64,000 nucleotides of DNA from Deinococcus sp. KSM4-11 (GCF_004801415.1 NZ_SSNX01000005.1:124001-188000); one strand, 5' to 3'; positions 10,884 through 20,143 are shown, numbered from the stretch's first letter. The notes: a model not told the origin generated them from the letters alone. Translations and numbers: made by a program.

Positions 10884-12054
10884 GGCCGGTCACCCCCCGC
10901 AGGGCCAGTCCCAGCGGCACCGTAAATTCCGGCGCGTTCGTCTGGAGGTACCCGGTATCCACGTTCGCCTGATCGGTCTGAACGGTCAGCCAGGGGCTGG
11001 CGACCTCCACGCGGAAGCCCAGCGCGTCACTGATCGCCGCGGCCAGCCCGCGCAGTTTCGCGCCGCCGCCCGCCAGGAAGGTCCGGTCGATGACCACGTC
11101 GCCGCTCTGCACGCGGTAGAACTCCAGGCTGCGGCGGATTTCGGTGATCAGGTCGCCCAGCACCGGCCGCACCACCTCGAACACGCGCGCCGGCGAGTAC
11201 TGCTCGCGCGCCAGGTCGAAGTTCAGCAGGTCTTCCTCATCCTCGGTGGGCGTGGTCGCGGTGGCGTACCCGAGCTTCACGTCCTCGGCGGCGCTGAAGT
11301 CCAGGTCGAAGGACTTCTGGAGGGCCGTGGTGAAATCGTCGGCCGCCACATTGATGTTGCGGGTGAGGAGTACACGGTCGCCCCGAACCAGATTGATCAC
11401 GCTGCTGCTCGCGCCAATCTCCATGACCAGCGCGACCTCGCCCGCCTCTGTGTAGTTGCTGCCGGTCAGGGTGCTCTTGGTGAGATGCTCGCCCAGCAAA
11501 TTCCCACGCAGGGCGCGTAGCGCCGCGAAGGACTTGAGATCCACGATGGTCGGCTCCAGGCCCGCAAGACGCAGCACCTCGACCTGACGCGCGATGGCCT
11601 CGGTGGGGGCGGCGGCGATCACCACCTCCATCTGCGCGTCGTCGGGAATCGTGGCCGGGTCGTCCAGCAGGTCGAAGTCCAGGCTGACGTCGTCGATGGG
11701 ATAGGGAATGTACCGCTCGGCCTCCCACTTGATGGCGTCCTGGAGTTCCTTACGATCCATCTTGGGCACCATGATGTTGCGCGTGACCGCCGACTGGTTG
11801 GGCACGGCGGTCACGGCGTACTTGGTGGTGATGCGGTGCTCGGCCAGGAGGTTTTTGAGCTCCGTCGCGACTGCCTGGGGCTCGACCACCAGTCCATCCC
11901 GCATGCTGCCGATCGGGGTGGGCACCATGACGGCATGCAGCAGGGACGGGGGGGAGCCTGGCCGCAGGGCCACCACCTTGATGGCGCTCGTGCCGATTTC
12001 GACACCAAGCGCCGGGGGCCGCGGATTAAGTAGTCGGTTCAGGAAACTTGACAT
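10876..12054 (-). CDS. pilM: Actin-like ATPase PilM
   Basis: 392 aa cytoplasmic ATPase of the type IV pilus base. N-terminal phosphate-1 loop GVEIGTSAIKVVAL, the PilM signature KWEAERYIPYPIDDV near residue 110, and the adenosine-site motif TFLAGGGAKLRG near residue 330. Strong Shine-Dalgarno GGAGGGAG just before ATG. First gene of the pilM-N-O-W-Q operon. Confidence 0.95.
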   Translation of the reverse strand: MSSFLNRLLNPRPPALGVEIGTSAIKVVALRPGSPPSLLHAVMVPTPIGSMRDGLVVEPQAVATELKNLLAEHRITTKYAVTAVPNQSAVTRNIMVPKMDRKELQDAIKWEAERYIPYPIDDVSLDFDLLDDPATIPDDAQMEVVIAAAPTEAIARQVEVLRLAGLEPTIVDLKSFAALRALRGNLLGEHLTKSTLTGSNYTEAGEVALVMEIGASSSVINLVRGDRVLLTRNINVAADDFTTALQKSFDLDFSAAEDVKLGYATATTPTEDEEDLLNFDLAREQYSPARVFEVVRPVLGDLITEIRRSLEFYRVQSGDVVIDRTFLAGGGAKLRGLAAAISDALGFRVEVASPWLTVQTDQANVDTGYLQTNAPEFTVPLGLALRGVTGRG

Positions 12055-12075
12055 TCTCCCTCCAGAGTTGGGCGG

Positions 12076-12105
12076 ATTTTAACATTCACTCATCTGGCGG
12101 GTCAC
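12076..12105 (-). promoter_or_regulatory. Probable promoter of the pil operon
   Basis: GTGACC (12105-12100), 18-bp spacer, TAAAAT (12081-12076), 21 bp upstream of pilM. The -10 is good; the -35 keeps only the central TGAC. Confidence 0.45.
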
Positions 12106-12554
12106 GTCCCAGAGGGGGAATGGCAGCATATCGGCAAGGGAAGGATGACAGGGGTCATGACGCGTTCATCCAATCATTCCGGTGCTTACCGAACTCTGAC
12201 ACGTTGGCGACGCCGTTTCCATCACATCTCCAGTCCGTCCATGGGCCCTGGAAACCGGAACCCCCGCCGCTGGATGAAGACGATGAACCGCAGTGGTGAA
12301 GCCTTCGATGAAGTCCGGCATGCCCATCCTTACACAACGCTTCATCTGGAGCACGTGAAGGAACAGGCATCGCTGGTCGGCCTCCCACCTTGAACCGCGT
12401 CCATTTCGGAAGCGTCCGTGACCACGGGTCGACCTCACTCTGCCTGCCCGGAGGTTCGACACCGGCCAGCTCAAATCGGCCCGCCAAGATACTGCCAGAC
12501 TCCACACGGGTGCCCTCCGGTACGGATCAGAAGAGAGTCAAAGGCCGGAACGGG
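12106..12554. other. Intergenic region, no gene recognised
   Basis: About 450 bp between pilM and the lipoprotein gene. Two overlapping minus-strand frames of about 115 codons exist but lack a ribosome site and protein-like composition. No RNA or repeat was recognised. Confidence 0.5.
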
Positions 12555-13289
12555 TCAATGAAGGCGGTCTGCCAGGGTCTCGGAATAGACGCGCACCATG
12601 CCGTCGGCGGTCACAGTCACGACCTCCGTGCCGACCACCCCGATCCGCCCCTCCGGATGGGGCACCGACGCCACCACGTGACCGGTGAGATCCAGCCGTT
12701 CCAACCGGCCCCCGGACAACTGGTACGTTCCGCCAACCGACTCGGTGGCCGGTACCATGGACGCCCGCGCTCCAGTGAGGGTGGACACCAGGAACGTTCC
12801 GCTGGCCCCCTCCAGCTTCGCGCCGCCCGGAACGGTCACCAGCGACCCGGCCAGCAGCACGTAGTCCGCTCCGTTCCCTCCCGTCAGGGCCAGCGTAGGC
12901 GCGCCAGTCACGCCACCCACGGGCGTACCCCCATAACTCACGGCGCTGCCATCCTCGCGGTACGCCCGGGTGGCGCTCAGGGCCACCACGCGGCCTACAT
13001 TCACGCTTCGGGCGGCGCGATCCAGCGTGACCACCACCCCCAGCGAGGGCACGGCCGCCCAGGCGTCCCCGCCGTTCCACGCGACGTCCACAGCTGCAGG
13101 CAGGCGCGGACACACGGTCTGGTACGACGGGGCCCGCGCCACGCATGCCCGGCCCGCCGTCACGAACGCCACGCCCTGATCGCTGAACGCCGCCCGGAAC
13201 GTGCTGCCCGCGGAGGCCGTCGGCCCCATCGTGGGCGCGCAGGCCACCAGCACTCCAGCACCCAGGGCCACCAGCAGGAGGAAACGCAT
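12555..13289 (-). CDS. Hypothetical lipoprotein, beta-propeller-like
   Basis: 244 aa from ATG 13289. A lipoprotein signal (MRFLLLVALGAGVLVAC) with lipobox LVAC places it on the membrane surface. The rest is Gly/Val-rich with repeated short strands (for example VTLDRAARSVNVGRVVALS, VTVTADGMVRVYSE) like a small propeller. An upstream in-frame start would precede the signal and is rejected. Function unknown. Confidence 0.7.
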   Translation of the reverse strand: MRFLLLVALGAGVLVACAPTMGPTASAGSTFRAAFSDQGVAFVTAGRACVARAPSYQTVCPRLPAAVDVAWNGGDAWAAVPSLGVVVTLDRAARSVNVGRVVALSATRAYREDGSAVSYGGTPVGGVTGAPTLALTGGNGADYVLLAGSLVTVPGGAKLEGASGTFLVSTLTGARASMVPATESVGGTYQLSGGRLERLDLTGHVVASVPHPEGRIGVVGTEVVTVTADGMVRVYSETLADRLH

Positions 13290-13440
13290 ACCGCCCAGTC
13301 TGGCTGGCCCGCCCCTGAGGGGCATGAGCGTCTATCCGACGTCATAGCCCCGGATCTCGGCCCTGCCCTTCACTTTTAAGAACTCCACTACATGCACGAA
13401 GCTAAGGAGGTACTACGGCCACACGGTCGTGACCCCGCCC

Positions 13441-14736
13441 TCAGCCGGCGGCTTTGCCTGGCACGCCGTCGCGCTGCTGCAGGAGCGCCGCGACGACCAC
13501 GTCCAGTCCCACGCCTTCCTGCGCGCGTTTCTCGGGCGTCCACGAGATGCCACGGCTGGCCTTGACCAGAACGACGTCGCCATCGCGCACCTCGGGGAGC
13601 AGGTCGGCCAGAAGTTCAGGCACGGTCGCGTGGGCCCGGTCGCCCAGTTCGGCCGCAAAGCCGCCCACGCCGAAGGTCAGGTCGGCACGCTCCCGCGCTT
13701 CCCGGCCCACCTGCGCGTGCAATTCGCGTTCCGTGTCGCCCAGTTCCAGCATGCGGCCCAGCACGCTGATCCGCCGTCCGTTGAACCCCTGCAGGGCTTC
13801 GAGCGCCGCGCTGACGGCGACCGGCGAGGCGTTGTAGGCATCGTCGATGACCGTGAACCGGCCCGGATGCACCCGGTAGCGCCCGCCGGGCACGCGCACT
13901 GTCGTCAGGCGCACGGCGGCATCGACCAGCGCCAGTCCGTGCTCCTGCGCGAGCCGCATGCCCAGCACGGCGGCCTCGGCCTGCACGCGGGAGGCGAGCG
14001 GCAATAGCACTTGAATGCCCCGGAACGAGAAGCGGGCCGCATGGGGCGTCACGGTCAGGTGCTCGCCCTGGAACGTGAGGCCCTCGCCGAACCCGTAGGT
14101 GTCCACGCCCGGATAGAACGGCGATGCCTGCGCGCCCACCAGTGCCCGCCGCCCCTGCAGGATCACGCCCTTTTCGCGCGCGATGGCCTCCACGCTGCCC
14201 AGTTGTTCCAGATGCGCGGGGGCCACGGTCGTCACGACCCCCACATCGGGCCGGACGAGATCCACCAGCTCGGCCATCTCGCCCAGACGGTCGATGCCCA
14301 TCTCGACCACCAGGGGCTGCTGGCTGCGCCCGTACTGCACCAGGAAGCACGCGATGGCGGGCATGGTGTTGAACACCGGCATGGAGTACGCGTCCAGGGC
14401 CGCCGAGACGTACGCCTTGGCGGTCGTCTTGCCCGCGCTGCCCGTGATGCCCACGACCAGCGGACTGTGCGCCCGCTCGGAGCGGGCCCAGGCGAAGAGC
14501 GCGGCCTGCGCGTCCGGCACCCGTACGGCCCGCGGCACGTCCAGATCGGTGAGCACGAAGGGTGCCCCCGCCTCCAGCGCCTGCGGCACGAACCCGTTGC
14601 CGTGCATGCGCTCTCCGGGCAGGGCCACGAAGGCGGTGTCGGCATTCACCTCCCGTGAATCCCACGTCAGCCGCTTGGCTGGCCGGGCCTGTGGATGAAC
14701 GGTGGCAGCGAACGGAACGGCGCGGGGATCCAGCAT
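13441..14736 (-). CDS. murF: UDP-MurNAc-tripeptide--D-Ala-D-Ala ligase
   Basis: 431 aa. Adds D-Ala-D-Ala to the peptidoglycan precursor, using ATP. N-terminal substrate domain (LTWDSREVNADTAFVALPG), central P-loop GITGSAGKTTAK near residue 96, then the ligase C-terminal domain with IDDAYNASP and VLVKASRG. Slightly short for MurF (usually about 450). TAGCCT lies 6 nt upstream of ATG. Stands alone, away from a dcw cluster. Confidence 0.92.
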   Translation of the reverse strand: MLDPRAVPFAATVHPQARPAKRLTWDSREVNADTAFVALPGERMHGNGFVPQALEAGAPFVLTDLDVPRAVRVPDAQAALFAWARSERAHSPLVVGITGSAGKTTAKAYVSAALDAYSMPVFNTMPAIACFLVQYGRSQQPLVVEMGIDRLGEMAELVDLVRPDVGVVTTVAPAHLEQLGSVEAIAREKGVILQGRRALVGAQASPFYPGVDTYGFGEGLTFQGEHLTVTPHAARFSFRGIQVLLPLASRVQAEAAVLGMRLAQEHGLALVDAAVRLTTVRVPGGRYRVHPGRFTVIDDAYNASPVAVSAALEALQGFNGRRISVLGRMLELGDTERELHAQVGREARERADLTFGVGGFAAELGDRAHATVPELLADLLPEVRDGDVVLVKASRGISWTPEKRAQEGVGLDVVVAALLQQRDGVPGKAAG

Positions 14737-14742
14737 CCGGCA

Positions 14743-14748
14743 AGGCTA
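14743..14748 (-). promoter_or_regulatory. -10 box (TAGCCT) for murF
   Basis: TANNNT hexamer ending 6 nt before the murF ATG, no Shine-Dalgarno; fits a leaderless start. Confidence 0.45.
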
Positions 14749-14847
14749 GCAGAGCGGGGCTGGCGGAATACTTTCAGCGCCACAGATCCGGCGGTGCGGC
14801 GCGTGGCGCCGGTTAACGGAAACATGAAACCATGACGAATCTCGCGG

Positions 14848-14853
14848 TACGAT
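14848..14853 (+). promoter_or_regulatory. -10 box (TACGAT) for the nucleotidase gene
   Basis: TANNNT hexamer ending 9 nt before ATG 14863; no ribosome site is present, so the mRNA may be leaderless. Divergent from murF across 126 bp. Confidence 0.4.
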
Positions 14854-14862
14854 GCTCGTGCC

Positions 14863-16614
14863 ATGAAAAGAAACGCGCCTCTGCTGCTCCTGACGGCCGC
14901 CCTGGGTCTGAACGCCTGCTCCACCACGCCCACCACCGTGACGCCGAAACCGGTGAGCGTGACTGTACTCGGCCTGAACGACTTCCACGGCAACCTGGCG
15001 CCGACCTCGTTCACGAAGGCGGGCGAGACGACCGCCATCAAGGCCGGCGGCATCGAGGCCATCGCCGCCGAGCTGAACGACGCGCGCAAGAAAAACCCGA
15101 ACACCATCTTCGTGGGCGGCGGCGACCTGATCGGCGCGTCGCCCATCAACTCCGGCCTGCTGCGCGACGAACCGGCCGTGTACGCCATGAACCAGATGGG
15201 CATGAAGGTCAGCGCGCTGGGCAACCACGAATTCGACCAGGGCCTGGACGAACTGTTCCGCATGCAGAACGGCGGCTGTGCCAGCAACGACACCACCAAG
15301 GCCTGCAAGTTCGACCCGAACTACAGCGGCGCAACCTTCAAGTGGATCGGCGCGAACGTCAAGTACAACGCCGCGTCCGGCAAGACCGGCACACCCTTCG
15401 CCCCGTACCTCATCCAGGAAATCGGCGGCGCGAGGATCGCCTTCGTGGGCGCCGTGACCAAGACCACGCCCGGCATCGTCTCGCCCGAGGGCGTGGCCAT
15501 GCTGGACTTCACCGATGAAGCCGAGGCCGTGAACGCCGTGATCCCCGAGATCCAGGCCAAGAAAGTGGACGCGATCATCATGCTGATCCACGAGGGCGGC
15601 GAGCTGAACAGCACCACCACCGCCAACTACAGCACCGTCGGCTGCACCACGAGCGACCTTGACGCCACCCAGAGCCCCATCATCGACATCGCCAAGCGCG
15701 TCAGCCCGGCCGTCAGCGCCATCATCAGCGGCCACACCCACAAGGGTTACAACTGCCTGCTGCCCGATCCCAACGGCAAGAACCGCATTGTGATCGAGGG
15801 CGATTTCTACGGCCACCTGCTCCAGCACCTGGAATTGAAGGTGGATGTCGCCAACCACGCCGTCATGAGCGTCTCGGCCGCGAACCTGGTCGTGGACTAC
15901 ACCGCCCGTCAGGCCGCCGGAACCCTGGACTTCAACATGACCCAGCTCCTGACGACCGCGAATTCCAAGACAGACGCCATCTCGAACGTCACGATCGCCA
16001 ACCTCGGGGCTCCGCAGATCCAGCGCGGCATCAGCAACGCGCGCAACACCGAGAGCGCCCTGGGCGACGTGGACGCAGACGCGCTGCTCTTCGGCACCCA
16101 GGCCCAGGGCGCCCAGATCGGCCTGATGAACCCCGGCGGCATCCGCGCCGACCTGCCCGACACCACCCGCATCAAGCCGGGCAACGCCGTGAACTTCGGC
16201 GACGTGTTCGCCGTCCATCCCTTCGGTAACACCACCACGGTGCTCAGCCTGACCGGGCAGCAGCTCAAGGATCTGCTCGAACAGCAGTGGAGCGGCCCGA
16301 ACGCCACCGCCATCAAACTGCTGCAGGTGTCCGAGGGCTTCACGTACTCGTACACCCTGGCCAACCCGGACGGCCAGCGCATCAACATCGCGGACATCAA
16401 GCTGAACAACGCGCCGATCAGTGCAACCGCCACCTACCGCATTGCCACGAACAACTTCCTGGCGTCCGGCGGCGACAACTTCACCATCTTCAAGCAGGCC
16501 ACGAACGTCGTACAGCTCGCCAATCTGGCCGATACGGACATCCTGTCGAATTACCTGAAGGCCAAGGGCAGCACCCTGACCAACACCGTCAAGGGCCGCA
16601 TCACCGCGAAGTAA
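14863..16614 (+). CDS. Lipoprotein 5'-nucleotidase (UshA family)
   Basis: 583 aa. Lipoprotein signal ending LNAC (residue 19). The calcineurin-like metal-binding domain has [26 protein letters not shown] and SGHTHKGY; the C-terminal 5'-nucleotidase substrate domain follows (from about 385) with [11 protein letters not shown] and [15 protein letters not shown]. Expected to hydrolyse extracellular nucleotides to nucleosides. A clear terminator follows. In Deinococcus, exported nucleotidases have been linked to nucleotide salvage after DNA degradation; that link here is inference. Confidence 0.92.
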   Translation: MKRNAPLLLLTAALGLNACSTTPTTVTPKPVSVTVLGLNDFHGNLAPTSFTKAGETTAIKAGGIEAIAAELNDARKKNPNTIFVGGGDLIGASPINSGLLRDEPAVYAMNQMGMKVSALGNHEFDQGLDELFRMQNGGCASNDTTKACKFDPNYSGATFKWIGANVKYNAASGKTGTPFAPYLIQEIGGARIAFVGAVTKTTPGIVSPEGVAMLDFTDEAEAVNAVIPEIQAKKVDAIIMLIHEGGELNSTTTANYSTVGCTTSDLDATQSPIIDIAKRVSPAVSAIISGHTHKGYNCLLPDPNGKNRIVIEGDFYGHLLQHLELKVDVANHAVMSVSAANLVVDYTARQAAGTLDFNMTQLLTTANSKTDAISNVTIANLGAPQIQRGISNARNTESALGDVDADALLFGTQAQGAQIGLMNPGGIRADLPDTTRIKPGNAVNFGDVFAVHPFGNTTTVLSLTGQQLKDLLEQQWSGPNATAIKLLQVSEGFTYSYTLANPDGQRINIADIKLNNAPISATATYRIATNNFLASGGDNFTIFKQATNVVQLANLADTDILSNYLKAKGSTLTNTVKGRITAK

Positions 16615-16630
16615 ACCCGGCCCACAGTAC

Positions 16631-16660
16631 GCCCCGGACGACTGGTGTCCGGGGCGTTTC
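16631..16660 (+). terminator. Rho-independent terminator after the nucleotidase
   Basis: Perfect 9-bp stem GCCCCGGAC/GTCCGGGGC with a 7-nt loop, then GTTTC. It lies 16 bp after the stop codon. Confidence 0.75.
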
Positions 16661-16663
16661 CCG

Positions 16664-16669
16664 TACCCT
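16664..16669 (+). promoter_or_regulatory. -10 box (TACCCT) for the amidase gene
   Basis: TANNNT hexamer 7 nt before ATG 16677 with no Shine-Dalgarno; leaderless-type start that helps choose the ATG. Confidence 0.45.
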
Positions 16670-16676
16670 GAGCGGC

Positions 16677-17660
16677 ATGACCGACCACCACCTGGGCACC
16701 GATCACATCCACACCGTCTGGGACAACGCCCTGCCTCCAGCGCTGACGATCGAACCGGGCGACACGGTCACGCTCGACACGTTGGACGCCTCGGACGGCG
16801 GCGTGGCCCGGCGCGTGGCGACCGGCGACCTGACTCCGCCTGCTGGGCTGGTCGACGTGATCTCCCGCGACCTGCGTCCGCTACGGAACGGCCCGCGCGG
16901 CCATCCCCTGACTGGGCCGATCTCGGTCGAGGGCGCGCAGCCAGGCGACGCCCTGCGCATCGAGATCCTGGACGTGCGGGCAGCCGACTGGGGCTGGACC
17001 GGCTGCCGCCCCGATGGGATCGGCCTGCTCGACGCCGTGCTGGGCGCGGAGGGCCTCCAGCCGTACACGCACTTCTGGGATCTGCGTGCCCGGACGCACA
17101 CGGAGTTTCTGCCCGGCATTCGCCTGCCCCTCGCGCCGTTTCCTGGCGTGATCGGCGTGGCCCCCGGCGCGACCGGCCCGCACCCCACGTCCCCGCCCAG
17201 GCAGGTCGGTGGGAACATGGATATCCGGCAACTCGTGGCGGGCTCGGTGCTGTGGCTGCCGGTGGAGGTGCCGGGCGCGCTGCTGTCGGCGGGGGACCTG
17301 CACGCAGCCCAGGGAGACGGCGAACTGTCGGGCACCGGCATCGAGATGGACGGGCACCTCACCCTGCGCGTTCATGTCGAGAAGCGCGCCGGCATCACCA
17401 CGCCCGAATTCACCACCCCAACCCACGGCGGCAGCAGCCGGCAATGGCACGTCACCACTGGCCACGACCCGGAGCTGATGACCGCCGCCCGGATCGCCCT
17501 GCGTGCCCTGCTTCGCCGGCTGGAACCGCGCGGCCTCACGCTGGAGCAGGCCTACGTCCTGGCGAGCGCCTGCGTGGATCTGAAGATCAGCCAGATCGTG
17601 GACGCCCCCAACTACACCGTCAGCGCGTTCCTGCCGCTGGACATCTTCACAGGGCATTGA
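16677..17660 (+). CDS. Acetamidase/formamidase family protein
   Basis: 327 aa, typical for the FmdA/AmdA family that hydrolyses formamide or short amides to ammonia and acid. Visible features are TVTLDTLDASDGG, GPISVEGAQPGDALRIEILD near residue 85, PGVIGVAPGATGPHP, GGNMDIRQL (about 180) and DLHAAQGDGELSGTGIEM, all characteristic. The frame stays open upstream, but ATG 16677 is supported by the family N-terminus and the -10 box. Substrate is not deducible. Confidence 0.9.
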   Translation: MTDHHLGTDHIHTVWDNALPPALTIEPGDTVTLDTLDASDGGVARRVATGDLTPPAGLVDVISRDLRPLRNGPRGHPLTGPISVEGAQPGDALRIEILDVRAADWGWTGCRPDGIGLLDAVLGAEGLQPYTHFWDLRARTHTEFLPGIRLPLAPFPGVIGVAPGATGPHPTSPPRQVGGNMDIRQLVAGSVLWLPVEVPGALLSAGDLHAAQGDGELSGTGIEMDGHLTLRVHVEKRAGITTPEFTTPTHGGSSRQWHVTTGHDPELMTAARIALRALLRRLEPRGLTLEQAYVLASACVDLKISQIVDAPNYTVSAFLPLDIFTGH

Positions 17661-17665
17661 ACGCC

Positions 17666-17708
17666 GAGGGCAGAGAGTCGGGGCTGTCGCCCTCCGCTCT
17701 CTGCCCTC
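17666..17708. terminator. Bidirectional terminator hairpin
   Basis: Perfect 12-bp inverted repeat GAGGGCAGAGAG/CTCTCTGCCCTC between the convergent amidase and rsr genes. Positions 17666-17677 and 17697-17708. Confidence 0.75.
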
Positions 17709-17717
17709 CACGCTTCT

Positions 17718-19364
17718 CTACAGCTCACCCCGCGCGAAGGCCGTCATGATGCCCGGCGCAGCCGTGTCGAAGCCCACGACATCCAGCATGTCGGCCCGAT
17801 CCTTGTCGGCGATGGTGAACTCGGTCGCGGTCATGCCGACCACGATCAGGCGCGCGCCGATCCCCATCGTCTGACGGTACTGGTCGAGCGCGACCGTCGG
17901 ATGGACGTTCCCCGCCCAGGTCTCGTTGTCGGTGTACACCACGAAGGTATCCACCGGCACCTTATTCTTCGCTGCCCAGAGCATCGGCAGGGCGCAGTCG
18001 GTGCCACCCATCGGGATCTTCGACATGGCTGTCATCACGTCGTCCAGCCGCTGGCGGGCGCTGAGGGTCAGCGGGGTCAGGCCGGGCGTGCCGCCGCCCC
18101 AGCGCCCACCGTAGCCGCCGCCCGCCGCGCTGAACGCCAGGGCCGAGTACGCCGGTTCCGTGCGGGCCGTGACCAGCGCCATGGCCGCCGTCGCCTTCAA
18201 CGGGCTCAGGCCCGGTACGCCGCCCACGGTGCCCATGCCCATGCTGCCCGAGACGTCCAGACCCAGCAGGACGCGCTTCCCGGCGGGCTGCACCGCCCCG
18301 AAGGCCAGGTAAAACGCATCCTGAAGGGCGTCCACGACCTGCGGAACAGGCACCCACTCGCCCTTGCCCTTCACGCCGCGACCCTGCGCGTACACCAGAT
18401 GTGCCTTCAGCGCGTCCAGCGGGTGGATGCGCCCACGCTTCAGCGCGTCCGGGTCGGTCACGCGGTTCACGACCTCACGCACGATGTCGCGGTCGTTCGC
18501 GGTCAGCACGCCCACGCGGCCCAGGTTGCCCAGGTTCCGCAGCAGCCACGTCAGCCCATTCGTCTGCATGGCTGCGCGGTACACCTCAGCGCCGCGCAGG
18601 TGGGTGGGAATCGCCTCGATGGGCAGGCCGTAGCCGCGCATCAGGATCGCGGCCTCCTTGTCCGTGGTCACGCGCTGGGCCAGCAGGTGGCCCTCGATCA
18701 CGCGCAGGGCCGGTTCGCTGATCTCGCCCGCATCCGGCAGCACGCCATCCACCATGAACTTCAGCACCGCGTTGCGGCCCGCGTCCGTGGTCTTCGGGTG
18801 CGCCTTGCGCAGGGCATCGGCCTGGCTCCAGCCGTCGCGGGCCTTGTACTTCACGGCCCACAGCGCCAGCTTCTCCACGCCCACGTCCTCGTACACGCGC
18901 GCCACGCCCCGGCGCGTCAGGCGACCCCAGCCGCCCAGCGCGTCCGCGAACGCCAAGAAGTGCAGCAGCATGGTGCCCGTGCGCGCTACCTCAGGCAGCA
19001 CGTCCCAGGCGGCCTTGCGAACCGCCACCTCCGGCGCGGTCTTCGCAATCAGGGCCAGCACCAGCAGCGCCGGGTTGGGCTTCGGCGCGCGGCCCGCACG
19101 GATCACGTCCAGCGTCACGCGCAGGGCTGCGCCCGCGTCGAGCTGCACGAAAGTCTTCACGAATTCCGTCGCCTGCACGGTGTGTGCGCGCTCAGTCGCG
19201 TAGAAGGTGCCGCCGTCCGTGCCCAGGATCAGGAACCGGGTCAGGCGCGCCTCGTCCGACAGGGCGTACACGAAGCCGCCCGTGTGGTTCACGACCTGGC
19301 GGGAATCGAGCCGCTCGGTCTGCGTGCGCTTCAGGGGATTGATGGCGTTCAGGTAGTTCTTCAT
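17718..19364 (-). CDS. rsr: Ro60/TROVE domain protein Rsr
   Basis: 548 aa, close to the size of Deinococcus Rsr. The TROVE HEAT-repeat ring (residues about 10-365) starts MKNYLNAINPLKRTQTERLDSR-like, the normal bacterial N-terminus. A von Willebrand A domain follows (about 375-548) with the metal-binding MIDAS motif LLGLDVSGSMGMG and YTDNETW. Ro proteins bind Y RNA on the outer surface of the ring and misfolded RNA ends in the hole; in D. radiodurans Rsr works with exoribonucleases. ATG 19364 has AGGAGG 9 nt upstream; longer in-frame extension runs through tRNA genes and is rejected. It is the last gene of a 4.2-kb minus-strand locus of Y RNA and tRNA-like units. Confidence 0.95.
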   Translation of the reverse strand: MKNYLNAINPLKRTQTERLDSRQVVNHTGGFVYALSDEARLTRFLILGTDGGTFYATERAHTVQATEFVKTFVQLDAGAALRVTLDVIRAGRAPKPNPALLVLALIAKTAPEVAVRKAAWDVLPEVARTGTMLLHFLAFADALGGWGRLTRRGVARVYEDVGVEKLALWAVKYKARDGWSQADALRKAHPKTTDAGRNAVLKFMVDGVLPDAGEISEPALRVIEGHLLAQRVTTDKEAAILMRGYGLPIEAIPTHLRGAEVYRAAMQTNGLTWLLRNLGNLGRVGVLTANDRDIVREVVNRVTDPDALKRGRIHPLDALKAHLVYAQGRGVKGKGEWVPVPQVVDALQDAFYLAFGAVQPAGKRVLLGLDVSGSMGMGTVGGVPGLSPLKATAAMALVTARTEPAYSALAFSAAGGGYGGRWGGGTPGLTPLTLSARQRLDDVMTAMSKIPMGGTDCALPMLWAAKNKVPVDTFVVYTDNETWAGNVHPTVALDQYRQTMGIGARLIVVGMTATEFTIADKDRADMLDVVGFDTAAPGIMTAFARGEL

Positions 19365-19444
19365 GGATGCGGCCCTCCTGTTCAACCGGGCGAGTGGGTG
19401 GAGCGCTGGATTCGCCAGCGGCGACGGGGCACGGGCGTGCCGGG
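19365..19444 (-). other. Leader between tRNA array and rsr
   Basis: 80 bp holding two small hairpins on the minus strand: GGCACG/CGTGCC and CGCTGG/CCAGCG (loop CGAAT), neither with a T-run. They could be processing or stability elements between the last tRNA and rsr. No promoter is evident here, which favours read-through from the array. Confidence 0.4.
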
Positions 19445-19447
19445 TGG

Positions 19448-19519
19448 TGACCTGGGCAGGACTCGAACCTGCGCCTCCCTGCGTATGAAACAGGTGCTCT
19501 GCCGCTGAGCGACCAGGCC
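19448..19519 (-). tRNA. tRNA-Met (CAT)
   Basis: 72-nt cloverleaf with all arms paired: acceptor GGCCTGG/CCAGGTC, D stem GCTC/GAGC, anticodon loop TTCATAC, T arm GCAGG-TTCGAGT-CCTGC, discriminator A and encoded CCA (to 19445). Last unit of the array before rsr. Whether it is elongator Met or Ile-lysidine is not decided. Confidence 0.85.
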
Positions 19520-19522
19520 TGG

Positions 19523-19594
19523 TGAATCGGGTGGGCCTCGACCCACGACCCCTCGCTGAAGAGGCGAGTGCTCTACCCGCTGAGCTACCGAAAC
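19523..19594 (-). tRNA. tRNA-like, Lys-type anticodon (CTT), degenerate
   Basis: 72 nt. D arm and T arm pair; the acceptor GTTTCGG/CCGATTC has two T-T mismatches. Anticodon stem CTCGC/GCGAG encloses CTCTTCA, which places CTT at 34-36 but C at position 37, where functional tRNAs have a purine. CCA is encoded and abuts the next tRNA with no spacer. Decoding is doubtful. Confidence 0.6.
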
Positions 19595-19618
19595 GTGACG
19601 GGCCAGTTGTGGCCCTGG

Positions 19619-19690
19619 TGGAGGTGGAAGGAGTCGAACCTTCGGCCGCTCGCGTATCAGACGAGTGCTCTGCCACTGAGCTACACCTCC
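19619..19690 (-). tRNA. tRNA-Ile (GAT)
   Basis: Intact 72-nt cloverleaf: acceptor GGAGGTG/CACCTCC, D stem GCTC/GAGC, anticodon loop CTGATAC, T arm GAAGG-TTCGACT-CCTTC, discriminator A and encoded CCA. Confidence 0.9.
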
Positions 19691-19694
19691 GTGA

Positions 19695-19767
19695 TGAACC
19701 GGATGGGCTCCAGGCCCACAACCCTCTGCCTATCAGGCAGCCGAACTGCCAATCGAGGGATAGGAAC
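19695..19767 (-). ncRNA. Degenerate tRNA-like unit (GAT-like loop)
   Basis: 73 nt in register with its neighbours. A CTGC/GCAG stem encloses CTGATAG, echoing the preceding tRNA-Ile. The acceptor has four mismatches, the T loop is non-canonical (CCTGGAG) and the end reads ATCA rather than ACCA. Probably a decayed tRNA or a structural decoy. Confidence 0.45.
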
Positions 19768-19774
19768 AGGGTGG

Positions 19775-19847
19775 GGAGAGCGGCGGGAATCGAACCCATG
19801 ACCTCCGCCTTCACAGGGCGGCGTGCAGCCGTTACACCACACTCTCC
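19775..19847 (-). tRNA. tRNA-His (GTG)
   Basis: 73 nt including the His-specific G-1 paired with C73. Acceptor GAGAGTG/CGCTCTC, anticodon stem CCGCC/GGCGG with loop CTGTGAA, T loop TTCGATT, encoded CCA. One A-C mismatch in the T stem. Confidence 0.85.
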
Positions 19848-19906
19848 GTACTTCAGATGTTCTTCCCCGAGCCGGTGACCCGGCCTCCAGATCGCGGTCT
19901 GTGTGG

Positions 19907-19979
19907 TGGACAAGGGGAGACTCGATCTTCCACTCTTCCCTGTGCAGGAGGGACGCGCTGCCAGTGGCGCTCCAGGCCC
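19907..19979 (-). tRNA. tRNA-like, Ala-type anticodon (TGC)
   Basis: 73 nt. D stem GCGC/GCGC and anticodon stem TCCCT/AGGGA pair well; loop CCTGCAC gives TGC but has C at position 33, normally T. Two acceptor mismatches, T8 replaced by G, and T loop ATCGAGT. CCA is encoded. Decoding doubtful. Confidence 0.5.
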
Positions 19980-19985
19980 AGATGG

Positions 19986-20057
19986 TTTGAACGGCAAGGA
20001 GTGAAGGTGCGACCTCCTGAATCCGAATCAGGCGTGCTGCCGCTGCACTACGTCCAG
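19986..20057 (-). tRNA. tRNA-like, Pro-type anticodon (CGG)
   Basis: 72 nt. Acceptor CTGGACG/CGTTCAA pairs except the first C-A; D stem GTGC/GCAC; anticodon stem CCTGA/TCAGG with loop TTCGGAT (CGG at 34-36). The T stem has two mismatches. CCA encoded. Confidence 0.55.
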
Positions 20058-20064
20058 ATGGTGG

Positions 20065-20136
20065 CTCCGGGAGCAGGGATCGAACCTGCGACGTCCTGCT
20101 TAACAGGCAGGCACTCTGCCACTGAGTTATCCCGGA
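20065..20136 (-). tRNA. tRNA-Asn (GTT)
   Basis: Perfect 72-nt cloverleaf: acceptor TCCGGGA/TCCCGGA, D stem ACTC/GAGT, anticodon stem CCTGC/GCAGG with loop CTGTTAA, T arm GCAGG-TTCGATC-CCTGC, discriminator G, encoded CCA. Confidence 0.95.
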
Positions 20137-20143
20137 ATGATGG

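Noticed and set aside
12155..12507. Two overlapping minus-strand ORFs of about 115 codons
   Set aside because: No ribosome site, no recognisable domain, and overlapping frames of similar quality.
19364..19997. N-terminal extension of Rsr to 19997
   Set aside because: The extra 211 codons run through tRNA genes; the family N-terminus and AGGAGG fit 19364.
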